Below, one piece after another: positions 26,178-33,021 of a stretch of DNA of 37,738 nt. Under the pieces are notes generated by a model that worked only from the letters and a program-made list of their open reading frames with translations, was not told the origin of the DNA and ran no database searches. The stretch is taken from the NCBI GenBank assembly GCA_040752215.1, contig JBFMEX010000094.1, positions 1 through 37,738 of the forward strand, in the 5' to 3' direction. Both the position numbers and the translations under genes were made by a program. The stretch is from JBFMEX01 sp040752215. GTDB taxonomy: Bacteria > Pseudomonadota > Alphaproteobacteria > Rhizobiales > Hyphomicrobiaceae. Within the stretch, counting starts at the first letter, position 1. Each line of letters starts with the position of its first letter.

Positions 26178-26735
26178 TCAGCGGATCCGGTCCAGGACCT
26201 TGATCGTATAGGCGAATTGGTCGTTCTCGCCTTGCGTGCGCTCGCCGCGCGCGCTCTCGCGCCACTCGCCCGTCTCCAGGGGCGGAAAATGGGTGTCGCC
26301 GTCGGGGTGTGCGTGCACCTCGGTCCAGTAGATGCGGTCGGCGATGGGCAGCGTCGCCTGGTAGATCTGAGCCCCGCCGATGATCATCACCTCGGTGGCG
26401 CCGATCTCGGCCGCGAGGCGGCGGCCGAAGTCGAGCGCCTCGTCGACGCTGGTCACCGTCCAGCAGCCGCGGTGGGCGAGCTTCGAGGCACGGGTGACGA
26501 CGATGTTCTCGCGCCCGTCGAGCGGCTTCTTCAGCGACTGGAAGGTGCGCCGCCCCATGATCACCGGCTTGCCCATGGTGAGCTTGCGGAATGCCTTGAG
26601 ATCGGACGGGATGCGCCACGGCAGCCCGCCGCCGGCGCCGATGACGCCGTTCTCGGCCACCGCGGCCACGAGCGCGACGACAGGCTCGCCCGCCGGCGTC
26701 TTAGAAGGGGCCTGCTCGGCCCTGATGTCGGTCAT
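26178..26735 (-). CDS. folA: Dihydrofolate reductase
   Basis: The 185-residue enzyme reduces dihydrofolate with NADPH. An 18-residue extension precedes VVALVAAVAENGVIG. Catalytic and binding motifs are intact: GGGLPWRIPSDLKAFRKLT with Asp45 in the place of E. coli Asp27, KPVIMGRRTFQSL, LDGRENIVVTR, VMIIGGAQIYQATL (NADPH-binding Gly-Gly and Tyr), HPDGDTHFPPL, and a final strand AYTIKVLDRI. It follows a second, altered DHFR gene with a four-base overlap (ATGA). Together with thyA upstream it recycles the dihydrofolate made during dTMP synthesis. Confidence 0.96.
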   Translation of the reverse strand: MTDIRAEQAPSKTPAGEPVVALVAAVAENGVIGAGGGLPWRIPSDLKAFRKLTMGKPVIMGRRTFQSLKKPLDGRENIVVTRASKLAHRGCWTVTSVDEALDFGRRLAAEIGATEVMIIGGAQIYQATLPIADRIYWTEVHAHPDGDTHFPPLETGEWRESARGERTQGENDQFAYTIKVLDRIR

Positions 26736-27232
26736 GAATGCTTCTCGTATCGGACTATGCGCTCGAGCACGATATAGGAGTGATCGTGCTCGTCCCAGGG
26801 ATTGCGGGCGAAGCGCTCGCGCGAGACCTCGCGCCATTCTGCGGGATCGAGCTCGGGAAAGGTCGCGTCGCCCGCGACCGCGGCGTGGACACAGGAGAGG
26901 TGGATGCGCTGGACGCGGTCGAGCGCCGAGCGGAACGTCTCCGCGCCGCCGAGCACGAACGCCTCCTCGGCGCCCCACTCCTCGGCGAGGCGGCCGACGA
27001 AGTCCATCGCCTCGTCCATGCTGGCGACGACCCAGCCGCCCTGGTAGGCGTACTTCGGCGAGCGGGTCAGCACGATGTTGGGCCGGCGCGGCAACGGCCG
27101 CGGGCGCGCGTCGAAGGTGCGCCGGCCGAAGATCACCGGCTTGCGGGCGGTCAGCTCGGTCAGCCGCTTCAAATGCGTGGCGAGCCGCCATGGCACCTCG
27201 CCTGCGCGCCCGATGACGCCGTTCTCGGCCAT
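26732..27232 (-). CDS. Second DHFR-like protein, catalytic Asp replaced by His
   Basis: From the only usable ATG the product is 166 residues and aligns with the folA product without gaps through the active site: VPWRLATHLKRLTELTARKPVIFGRRTF. At the position of the catalytic Asp it has His20, and the NADPH-loop GGAQIYQ is GGAETFR. The end is well kept (HSYIVLERI). The beta-A strand typical of the fold (KPTLALIVA) is encoded just upstream of this ATG in the same frame, but that stretch holds no ATG, GTG or TTG before an in-frame TGA, and no ribosome binding site precedes 27232. So either a rare start (CTG, ATC) is used, or the 5' end was lost. Catalysis as a normal DHFR is doubtful. Translation is coupled to folA by a four-base overlap. 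Confidence 0.85.
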   Translation of the reverse strand: MAENGVIGRAGEVPWRLATHLKRLTELTARKPVIFGRRTFDARPRPLPRRPNIVLTRSPKYAYQGGWVVASMDEAMDFVGRLAEEWGAEEAFVLGGAETFRSALDRVQRIHLSCVHAAVAGDATFPELDPAEWREVSRERFARNPWDEHDHSYIVLERIVRYEKHS

Positions 27233-27272
27233 GGCGACGATCAGCGCGAGGGTTGGCTTGGCGGCGATCTCT

Positions 27273-27677
27273 CTAGACTCTCGACTTGCAGCCGGCGATC
27301 GGGACCATCGCGAACTGGTTGTTGTCGTTGTACTTGCTCATCGCCCCGCTGACGGTGTCGACACCCAGGTCGACGACACCGCCGACCAGGATATTGCCGG
27401 CCGTCATGCCCTCGGTGTGCGATGGGATGATGGCGAACGCATCCTGATAGCATTCCTCGCGACAGACCACCTGGATGTTCTCCTGGCTCTTCTCGAGCGT
27501 CAATGTCGCAGGGGTGACGAGGGTTTGCGTGCCGATCGCGCCCGAGGTCAGCGTGCATTGGGCGCCGGGGGCACCCAGGGTCTGGATCGAGACCGCCTGG
27601 GTGGTGCCCTTGGTGATCGTGGCGCCGGCGGCGAGCGCGGCGACCCCAGCAACGTGTAGCAGGGATGAAAGGGCCAT
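27273..27677 (-). CDS. Small secreted protein of unknown function, PEGA-like
   Basis: The 134-residue product starts at ATG 27677 with GGAGG nine bases upstream. A signal peptide (SLLHVAGVAALAAGATI) is followed by short beta strands: VSIQTLGAPGAQCTLTSGAIG, TLVTPATLTLEKSQENIQVVCREECYQD, then GMTAGNILVGGVVDLGVDTVSGA. The alternation of 'GAxCTL' and 'PATLTLEKS' turns resembles PEGA-type surface repeats, and similar small proteins occur in Hyphomicrobiales. Five Cys remain after the signal, suggesting disulfides. No lipobox is seen. It sits inside the thyA-folA interval, 40 bases before the altered DHFR gene. Function is not known. Confidence 0.7.
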   Translation of the reverse strand: MALSSLLHVAGVAALAAGATITKGTTQAVSIQTLGAPGAQCTLTSGAIGTQTLVTPATLTLEKSQENIQVVCREECYQDAFAIIPSHTEGMTAGNILVGGVVDLGVDTVSGAMSKYNDNNQFAMVPIAGCKSRV

Positions 27678-27812
27678 GAGACAACCCCCTCCGTAGGTCG
27701 TCGGCCGGGGCGACCGTGATAGGAATGTCTGTATAGAAACATCGTGCCCGCGTCCATTTCCGACGCGCAGAAAGTCGTTGGCCGGCGTATGGGTCGCACC
27801 GTCCCGTGGCCG

Positions 27813-28676
27813 TCACACGGCGACCGGCGCCTTGATGTGCGGGTGCGGGTCATAGCCGACGAGGCCGAAGTCCTCGTACTGGAACTCGAAGATCGAGCGT
27901 ACCTCGGGATTGATGTGCATGCGCGGCAAGGGCCGCGGTGCGCGCGCGAGCTGCTGGTCGGCCTGCTCGAGGTGATTGAGGTAGAGGTGGGCGTCGCCGA
28001 ATGTATGCACGAACTCGCCCGGCGCGAGCCCCGTGACCTGCGCCATCATCATCGTCAGCAGCGCGTAGGACGCGATGTTGAACGGCACGCCGAGAAACAC
28101 GTCGGCGGAGCGCTGGTAGAGCTGGCAGGAAAGGCGGCCGTCGGCGACGTAGAACTGGAACAGGCAATGGCAGGGCGCCAGCGCCATCGCTGGGATGTCG
28201 GCCGGATTCCAGGCCGAGACGATGATGCGGCGGCTGTCGGGGTTGGTCCTGAGCGTCTCGACCACCTCGGCGATCTGGTCGATGGTGCGCCCGTCGGGCG
28301 CGGCCCAGCTGCGCCACTGCTTGCCGTAGACGGGGCCGAGCTCGAAGCAGGTCGGGCTCGTGATGCTCAAGGCATCGTACACATCGCCGGTGTCGAGGGG
28401 TTCCGCTCGACGCGGCTCCGCGCGAGCCCACTCGTCCCAGATCGTCACACCATGCTTGTGCAGGTAGTCCAGGCTCGTATTGCCGGCGAGGAACCAGATC
28501 AGCTCGTGGATGATCGACTTGAGATGCAGCCTCTTGGTGGTGACGAGCGGGAAGCCCGCCGTGAGATCGAACCGCATCTGGTGGCCGAACACCGAGAGCG
28601 TACCGGTGCCTGTGCGGTCGGTCTTGCGCGTCCCGTGGTCGCGCACGCGGCGCATGAGGTCGAGATACTGCTGCAT
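27813..28676 (-). CDS. thyA: Thymidylate synthase with an extra segment in the small domain
   Basis: The 287-residue enzyme methylates dUMP to dTMP with methylene-tetrahydrofolate. Intact motifs: RTGTGTLSVFGHQMRFDL, FPLVTTKRLHLKSIIHELIWFL, GPVYGKQWRSW, the nucleophile in APCHCLFQFYV, RSADVFLGVPFNIASYALL, HTFGDAHLYLNHLEQ. Between WDEW and ELGPVYGKQW there are about 28 residues where E. coli-type enzymes have only a few. They start with a near-duplication (RAEPRRAEP). Long insertions at this site are known in the Lactobacillus casei enzyme. The start ATG 28676 is family-typical; a TTG at 28694 gives a six-residue extension. It lies 48 bases after the CPBP gene. Confidence 0.95.
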   Translation of the reverse strand: MQQYLDLMRRVRDHGTRKTDRTGTGTLSVFGHQMRFDLTAGFPLVTTKRLHLKSIIHELIWFLAGNTSLDYLHKHGVTIWDEWARAEPRRAEPLDTGDVYDALSITSPTCFELGPVYGKQWRSWAAPDGRTIDQIAEVVETLRTNPDSRRIIVSAWNPADIPAMALAPCHCLFQFYVADGRLSCQLYQRSADVFLGVPFNIASYALLTMMMAQVTGLAPGEFVHTFGDAHLYLNHLEQADQQLARAPRPLPRMHINPEVRSIFEFQYEDFGLVGYDPHPHIKAPVAV

Positions 28677-28724
28677 GGGGGGAGCGTAGCCCAATTCCGA
28701 GCGGTGTCGATACAGGGGCGGTCC

Positions 28725-29498
28725 TCAGCCGGGAAGGTCGATCACGCGCAGGGCGAGTATGATCGTCGTGTTGTAGGCCGCGTGGCAGAAGAGCGGCACC
28801 CGAAGGCTGCCGGTTTTCCACAGCAGCCAGGAGAAGAACAGGCCGACCGCGAACACCTCGATGAGGCCGAATGCGGAGTAGCCGGCGTGCAGCGAGGTCC
28901 AGGCGGTCGTGGTCAGCACCGCGGCACCCGGCACGCCGACCCGGCTTCTGGCGAGCGCCGAGAACAGGAAGCCGCGGAAGATCAGCTCCTCCGAGACCGG
29001 TGCGCCGATGCCGACCGCGATCAGCGCCAGCCACCAGGCGTCGGAGCGGATCATGTCGGCGAACGGCCTCACATCCTGCTTCAGCGTCTCCGGGTTCAGG
29101 CTCATCACGATCAGGGTGTAGAGGCCGAAGATCACCACCATCGACAGCAACGCGGCTCCATAGCTCGCAGCACCGCCGGCGGGCGGTCCGAGCGCGAGTG
29201 TAGCGGCGCGGTCGGAGCCGTACCATCCGGAGGCGACGATCACGAGCACGACGAGCAGGATCTGGATGGTGGTCAGCCAGACCAGCACCGGCAGAGCCTC
29301 GGCGGCCGGCGTCTCCGTCGCGGCGCCGTTGTCGAGCCGGCCAGTCGCAACGGAATCGGCGAGGCTGCCGACGAGCACCGCGGCTGCGGCAGCGATGGCG
29401 AACATGAGAACGACGGCGATCACTGCCGGGATGGGCCGCCATTGGCCGCCGGGGCGGTAAGCCGGCGGATCACTGAGGAGGCGCGACGCTTGGTTCAC
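28725..29498 (-). CDS. CPBP-family intramembrane metalloprotease
   Basis: The 257-residue membrane protein has about seven helices. The start GTG 29498 has GGGAGG six bases upstream; the frame extends to 29714 through Arg/Pro-rich sequence overlapping the divergent channel promoter region. The CAAX-protease-and-bacteriocin-processing core is visible: VSEELIFRGFLFSAL (EExxxR), then TSLHAGYSAF, and HAAYNTTIIL (HxxxN). These are the putative metal ligands. The substrate is unknown; bacterial members process prenylated peptides, bacteriocins or membrane proteins. It is the first gene of the minus-strand run. Confidence 0.88.
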   Translation of the reverse strand: MNQASRLLSDPPAYRPGGQWRPIPAVIAVVLMFAIAAAAAVLVGSLADSVATGRLDNGAATETPAAEALPVLVWLTTIQILLVVLVIVASGWYGSDRAATLALGPPAGGAASYGAALLSMVVIFGLYTLIVMSLNPETLKQDVRPFADMIRSDAWWLALIAVGIGAPVSEELIFRGFLFSALARSRVGVPGAAVLTTTAWTSLHAGYSAFGLIEVFAVGLFFSWLLWKTGSLRVPLFCHAAYNTTIILALRVIDLPG

Positions 29499-29677
29499 GA
29501 TCGGCCTCCCGGCGCTCGAGGCCGTCGGCGGTGGGACGTATCGATGGGGCCGCTCGTGCTGTCCTGTGACAAGAGTAGCCGCCGCTCCTGGTCGTCGGCT
29601 AAGAATGGGCCGGGCTGGGTGAGCCGTGCGTCGACGATCGGTACACTCGAGGCCTGCGAGGAGCAGCCCGGGCCGCT

Positions 29678-30496
29678 GTGGCTCGCGGGCCCGCCCGCGC
29701 GAACGGGCGAGCATGGGAGCATCCGCTGACGCTGACCAAGGATACCGTCCGCCACCTCTACCACGGACGCGAGCCCCGCGCGCGCGCCTTCCGGCTCGGT
29801 ATGATTTCTTTCGACATTGCCTCCATCCTGTTCTTCGTCGTCTCGTCGCTGATGCGCGATGCGCGGTGGACTTACGTCCTCGACGCGCTGATCGCTCTCG
29901 TCGTCGCCACGGACCTCGGGCTCCGGATTTGGATTACCAAGAAGCGAGCACGGCTGCTCACGCAGCTCACGACCTGGGCGGACGTGATCGTGGTTGTCAC
30001 CCTGCTGCTGCCGACCGTCATCGAGAGCTACCTGTTCCTGCGCGTGCTGAGGTCGCTACGCCTGCTGCGCTCGTACCACATGCTGAACGATCTGCGGGAG
30101 GAGTCGGCCTTTTTCCGACGCAACGAGGAGGTGATCCAGAGCACCGTCAATTTGACGGTGTTCGTGTTCCTGATGACCGCGCTGGTCTACGTCGCCCAGG
30201 TCAATACCAACCCGAGGATCGGCAACTATATCGATGCGCTGTACTTCACGGTGACAACGCTGACCACGACCGGCTTCGGCGACATCACGCTCGAGGGCAC
30301 GACGGGACGGTTGTTGTCGATCGCCATCATGGTGTTCGGGGTCGGGTTGTTCCTGCGTCTGGTGCAGACGATCTTCCGGCCGGCGCGGGTGCACTACGAG
30401 TGCCCCGACTGCGGGCTGGCCCGCCACGAGGCCGATGCGGTGCACTGCCGGCACTGCGGCCGGGTGTTGCACATCAGCACCGAGGGTCAGGAATAG
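29678..30496 (+). CDS. Voltage-gated-type ion channel with C-terminal zinc ribbon
   Basis: The 272-residue product has six helices in channel layout. Helix four carries Arg at every third position (FLRVLRSLRLLRSYHML), as in an S4 voltage sensor. The pore loop reads TVTTLTTTGFGDITLEG, so the filter is TGFGD, as in many potassium channels (consensus TVGYG or TIGFGD). The C-terminus has CPDCG and CRHCG separated by 12 residues, a zinc ribbon that could sense metal, redox state or a partner. GTG 29678 is the only start candidate near the first conserved residues; GAGGAG lies 14 bases upstream, rather far. Divergent from the CPBP gene. Confidence 0.85.
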   Translation: MARGPARANGRAWEHPLTLTKDTVRHLYHGREPRARAFRLGMISFDIASILFFVVSSLMRDARWTYVLDALIALVVATDLGLRIWITKKRARLLTQLTTWADVIVVVTLLLPTVIESYLFLRVLRSLRLLRSYHMLNDLREESAFFRRNEEVIQSTVNLTVFVFLMTALVYVAQVNTNPRIGNYIDALYFTVTTLTTTGFGDITLEGTTGRLLSIAIMVFGVGLFLRLVQTIFRPARVHYECPDCGLARHEADAVHCRHCGRVLHISTEGQE

Positions 30497-30561
30497 CCCA
30501 TCGTCCGACGCCGGATGATATGGCCGTCCCGCGTGCACTTTTTTTTCATCCCGCCAGCGAC

Positions 30562-30567
30562 TATATT
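30562..30567 (+). promoter_or_regulatory. Probable -10 box of the ssrA promoter
   Basis: TATATT lies seven bases before the first hairpin of the tmRNA. At a spacing of 17 bases upstream the sequence is a T-run (30539-30546) instead of a standard -35 hexamer, so the -35 match is poor. Position relative to the RNA supports the -10 assignment. Confidence 0.5.
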
Positions 30568-30571
30568 CGGC

Positions 30572-30920
30572 CTGCCGGATTCGTCCGGCTATGGCGATAA
30601 ATGGACGTCGGAATAAGCCGATCGGACCCGGGGGCGGTACCCGGCGCCTCCACCACCAGCCCGTGCCACAGGGGTCCCAGGACCTTCCGCGCGGGCTGCT
30701 GATGGGGGCGAAATAGGATCGACGAGGGTGTAAAGGGCGCGCTTTCGCTCGGCATGGTTCCGCCGTTATCGGGCCATCCAGAATAGTTGCCAACGACAAC
30801 TATGCTGAGGCGCGTCTCGCTGCGTAATGCAGCGCGATTAGCCTGAACCTCAAGCCCTTGGCCCTAGCCGGTCAAGGCGCGGTCTCGGAGGGCACCGGGC
30901 AACAGAAGCCCTCCACTTCA
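30572..30920 (+). ncRNA. ssrA: Two-piece (circularly permuted) transfer-messenger RNA
   Basis: tmRNA rescues stalled ribosomes and tags the unfinished protein for degradation. In alphaproteobacteria the gene is permuted. Acceptor piece: UUCG hairpin GCCGGA/TCCGGC (30574-30589); T-stem CCGGG/CCCGG with a 7-nt loop (30628-30644); acceptor strand CGCCTCC then ACCA, ending at 30655. Coding piece: from 30704 GGGGGCG, which pairs with CGCCTCC over seven bases with one G-U, followed by the conserved GATCGACGAGGG. The intervening 48 nt (30656-30703) are closed by CAGCCCG/CGGGCTG, a likely processing stem. The tag frame is 30790-30828. Later helices: CCTTGGCC/GGTCAAGG (30857-30878) and GGAGGGC/GCCCTCC (30888-30914). 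The exact ends are estimated. Confidence 0.92.
30790..30828 (+). other. Proteolysis-tag reading frame inside ssrA
   Basis: GCC AAC GAC AAC TAT GCT GAG GCG CGT CTC GCT GCG TAA encodes ANDNYAEARLAA, added after the Ala carried by tmRNA. AND(N) at the start and Leu-Ala-Ala at the end are the parts of bacterial tags that bind SspB and ClpXP. The stop codon lies in a loop closed by CGCTGC/GCAGCG. Confidence 0.92.
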
Positions 30921-30943
30921 TTCGATCCCCGGCTTAAGGGGGC

Positions 30944-31666
30944 GTGACCGAGGACGATATCGACCGCATGACGGCCGGGACGCACATCGATTACGAATCC
31001 CTCGCGCAGGACGCCATGCGCGGCATCGTCCGCGCAGTGCTGGTCCAGACCGCCAAGCACGGTTTGCCGGGCGAGCACCACTTCTACATCTCCTTCGACA
31101 CCCAGGCGCCGGGCGTCTCCATGTCGCGGCGCCTCAAGGAGAAGTACCCGAGCGAGATGACGATCGTGCTCCAGCACCGGTTCTGGGAGCTGATCGTGTC
31201 CGAGGAGCGCTTCGAGGTGAAGCTGACGTTCGACGGCATTCCCGAGCGTCTGGTCGTCCCGTTCGCCGCGATCAAGGTGTTTTTCGATCCGTCGGTGCGC
31301 TACGGCCTGCAGTTCGAGGAGCCGGGTGAGCCCGTTGCCGAGGCCGGCCAGCATCAGATGGCTGCCGGCACGCTGGGCGATCCGCTCGGCGAGGGTGCAC
31401 AGGGTGGTCGCGGCCAGAATCCACGTGGTGCCGGCGCTCCGCGCAAGCCGCGCGCGCCGCGCAAGCCACGGGCCGACAAGGAGACGGCGACGGCCGCCGC
31501 TGCGGCCAAGCCCGCGGCCGCGCCGCCGGCGGAGCCGCGACCAATCGCCGGCAAGCCGGCGGCGGCGAAGGCCGCGGCGGAGCAGCTCGAATCTGCCGCC
31601 GCGGAGCCGGCTCCCGCCGCCGAGGGGGCGAAGATCGTCAGCCTGGATTCGTTCCGGAAGAAGTAG
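30944..31666 (+). CDS. sspB: SspB-family ClpXP adaptor (alphaproteobacterial type)
   Basis: The 240-residue product delivers ssrA-tagged proteins to the ClpXP protease. The first 130 residues form the SspB fold: DYESLAQDAMRGIVRAVLVQTAKHGLPGEHHFYISFDT, LKEKYPSEMTIVLQHRFWELIVSEERFEVKLTFDGIPERLVVPFAAIKVFFDPSVRYGLQF. The rest is a disordered Lys/Arg/Ala/Pro tail ending KIVSLDSFRKK, a short conserved end that in SspB-type adaptors docks on ClpX. The start GTG 30944 follows AAGGGGGC; ATG 30968 is an alternative. It begins about 24 bases after the tmRNA gene. Confidence 0.93.
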   Translation: MTEDDIDRMTAGTHIDYESLAQDAMRGIVRAVLVQTAKHGLPGEHHFYISFDTQAPGVSMSRRLKEKYPSEMTIVLQHRFWELIVSEERFEVKLTFDGIPERLVVPFAAIKVFFDPSVRYGLQFEEPGEPVAEAGQHQMAAGTLGDPLGEGAQGGRGQNPRGAGAPRKPRAPRKPRADKETATAAAAAKPAAAPPAEPRPIAGKPAAAKAAAEQLESAAAEPAPAAEGAKIVSLDSFRKK

Positions 31667-31703
31667 CCGGCGCGGAGGAGGGGGAACGAGAGGAGCGCAA
31701 GTC

Positions 31704-31868
31704 GTGCGTGACAGCTTCCTCTACGCCCTGTTGACCGAAGTCGCGAAGGTCCTCGCGATCGTGACGCTGTTCATGGCCGTCAAAGTCATGAAGCCGGCAG
31801 AGGATGGCGAGACCGGCCGCACCTCCTCGGTGCCGCAGGTCGAGCGCATCGAGGTCCGCTCGCTGTAG
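31704..31868 (+). CDS. Small single-helix protein of unknown function
   Basis: A 54-residue frame opens at GTG 31704 with GAGGAG nine bases upstream. It has one amphipathic or membrane-inserted helix (FLYALLTEVAKVLAIVTLFMAVKVM) and a polar tail, EDGETGRTSSVPQVERIEVRSL. It follows sspB by 37 bases in the same direction and may share its transcript. No family is recognised. The ribosome binding site and the clean division into helix and tail make it more likely real than chance. Confidence 0.6.
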   Translation: MRDSFLYALLTEVAKVLAIVTLFMAVKVMKPAEDGETGRTSSVPQVERIEVRSL

Positions 31869-31921
31869 AGAGATCGTGCAGGCGGCGGCCGACGGCATCG
31901 ACGCCGCCACAGCTGCCGCGC

Positions 31922-32164
31922 TCAGCCGGTCGTCTCGGCACTCGCCGTCTCCGGCGGCGACGTCTCCTCCCGGCGCTCGAAGCGCAGCTGCAGCACGCCG
32001 TCGGCGAGTTCGGAGCATTCGACGTCCTTCACGAACGGGTCGGTGGCCTCGATGTTGGCCTCCTCGATGCAATGGTCGACGGTCGGCATCGGCTTGACGT
32101 GGACGCCGCTGTCGCCGTTCGGCATGGCGAGGGTGATGATCATGACGATGACCTTGGGGCTCAT
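31922..32164 (-). CDS. Small conserved-looking protein of unknown function
   Basis: The 80-residue product starts at ATG 32164 with AGGAG eight bases upstream. It opens with a hydrophobic strand (KVIVMIITLAMPNGDSGV), then VDHCIEEANIEATDPFVKDVECSELADGVLQLRFERRE, and ends with a polar tail. The layout (short N-terminal strand or secretion-like segment, 'GDSGVHVKPMPTVDHC', second Cys) recalls small uncharacterised Hyphomicrobiales proteins. No function can be assigned. It is convergent with the previous small gene (53 bases). Confidence 0.6.
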   Translation of the reverse strand: MSPKVIVMIITLAMPNGDSGVHVKPMPTVDHCIEEANIEATDPFVKDVECSELADGVLQLRFERREETSPPETASAETTG

Positions 32165-32496
32165 GGCGCGGCTCCTGTTGCTCGATCGACGAGACCGGTG
32201 CGGGCTCCCCGCCGCCGGCACGCGCACAACTGCCCCTTTCCCGCAGTGGACCTGGAGTGAGGCGGCTCCCGCCTAGCCGCGCCCGACGCACTCGCGAATC
32301 GTCCTTGGAGCGAGTTCACTCGACATCGCGAAAATGGCCGGAATTGGAAGGAGTTGGGCTCGCGGGTGAGATTAGGCGCGCGGTCAGCCGCAGGTCTCGC
32401 GCCGCATCGCGCCCCGGCGGGCGGCCAAAGTGGAATTGTGACGCGGCCGCCGGGTTGGCTTACTGTTCGGGTGCAACACGCGTTTGCGAAGCGTCC
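32165..32496. other. 332-bp gap, no gene seen
   Basis: Upstream of the cyclic-nucleotide-binding gene and of the small minus-strand gene. A short inverted repeat AGGCGG-CTC-CCGCCT lies at 32260-32274. TTGTGA near 32437 has only a weak -10 partner (CTTACT). Frames crossing the gap are Arg/Pro/Ala-rich chance frames. Confidence 0.4.
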
Positions 32497-32883
32497 ATGC
32501 CCGGGCCGGTGTCCTTCGATCTCGACTTCCTCGCGTCGTGCCACGACCTGCCCACGCGGCGCTTCCTGGCCGGCGAGAAGATCTTTCTGCAAGGCGACGT
32601 GCCGGCGGCGATGTACGTCGTCCTGAGCGGCCTCGTCCACATCCTGAGCTTCGGCCGTATCCTCGAGGACGTCGGGCCCGGCGGCGTGGTCGGCGAGATG
32701 GCGATCATCGAGGACGCGCCGCGCAGCGCCGCGGCAATGGCCGGCGTCGACACCGACGTCGTCGTGATCGACCGGCCGGCATTCCTGCGCATCCTCCGCC
32801 GCGAGCCATCGTTCGCGCTGATGGTCATGGGCCAGCTTGCGGCGCGCATCAGGCGGATGAATGCGCGGGCCGTGCGCGAGTGA
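32497..32883 (+). CDS. Stand-alone cyclic-nucleotide-binding domain protein
   Basis: The 128-residue product is a single cNMP-binding beta-roll: LPTRRFLAGEKIFLQGDVPAAMYVVLSGLVHIL, then GRILEDVGPGGVVGEMAIIEDAPRSAAAMAGVDTDVVVIDRPAFLRILRREPSF, and a final helix pair. The phosphate-binding cassette reads GEMAIIEDAPRSAAA, close to the cAMP-binding pattern (GExAxxxxxxRxA). There is no helix-turn-helix, kinase or channel domain, so it is not a CRP-type regulator by itself. The start ATG 32497 gives the complete domain. It ends 138 bases before the WD40-caspase gene in the same direction. Confidence 0.88.
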   Translation: MPGPVSFDLDFLASCHDLPTRRFLAGEKIFLQGDVPAAMYVVLSGLVHILSFGRILEDVGPGGVVGEMAIIEDAPRSAAAMAGVDTDVVVIDRPAFLRILRREPSFALMVMGQLAARIRRMNARAVRE

Positions 32884-33021
32884 GCGCCGGCGCAGCGCAT
32901 GTGCCACCGCTGCAACATCATACAAACAGACGATGCGAGAACGGACTTGCCGAGCGCAAGTAGACCCTGCTTGAATTGGAGCAACAGATGTTCCACGTCA
33001 GCGGGCGTCGGAGTGTGGGCC

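Noticed and set aside
26178..27232. The two DHFR frames as one broken gene
   Set aside because: Each frame encodes a nearly complete DHFR with its own PW-x-x, KPVI and C-terminal strand, so they are paralogs and not halves.
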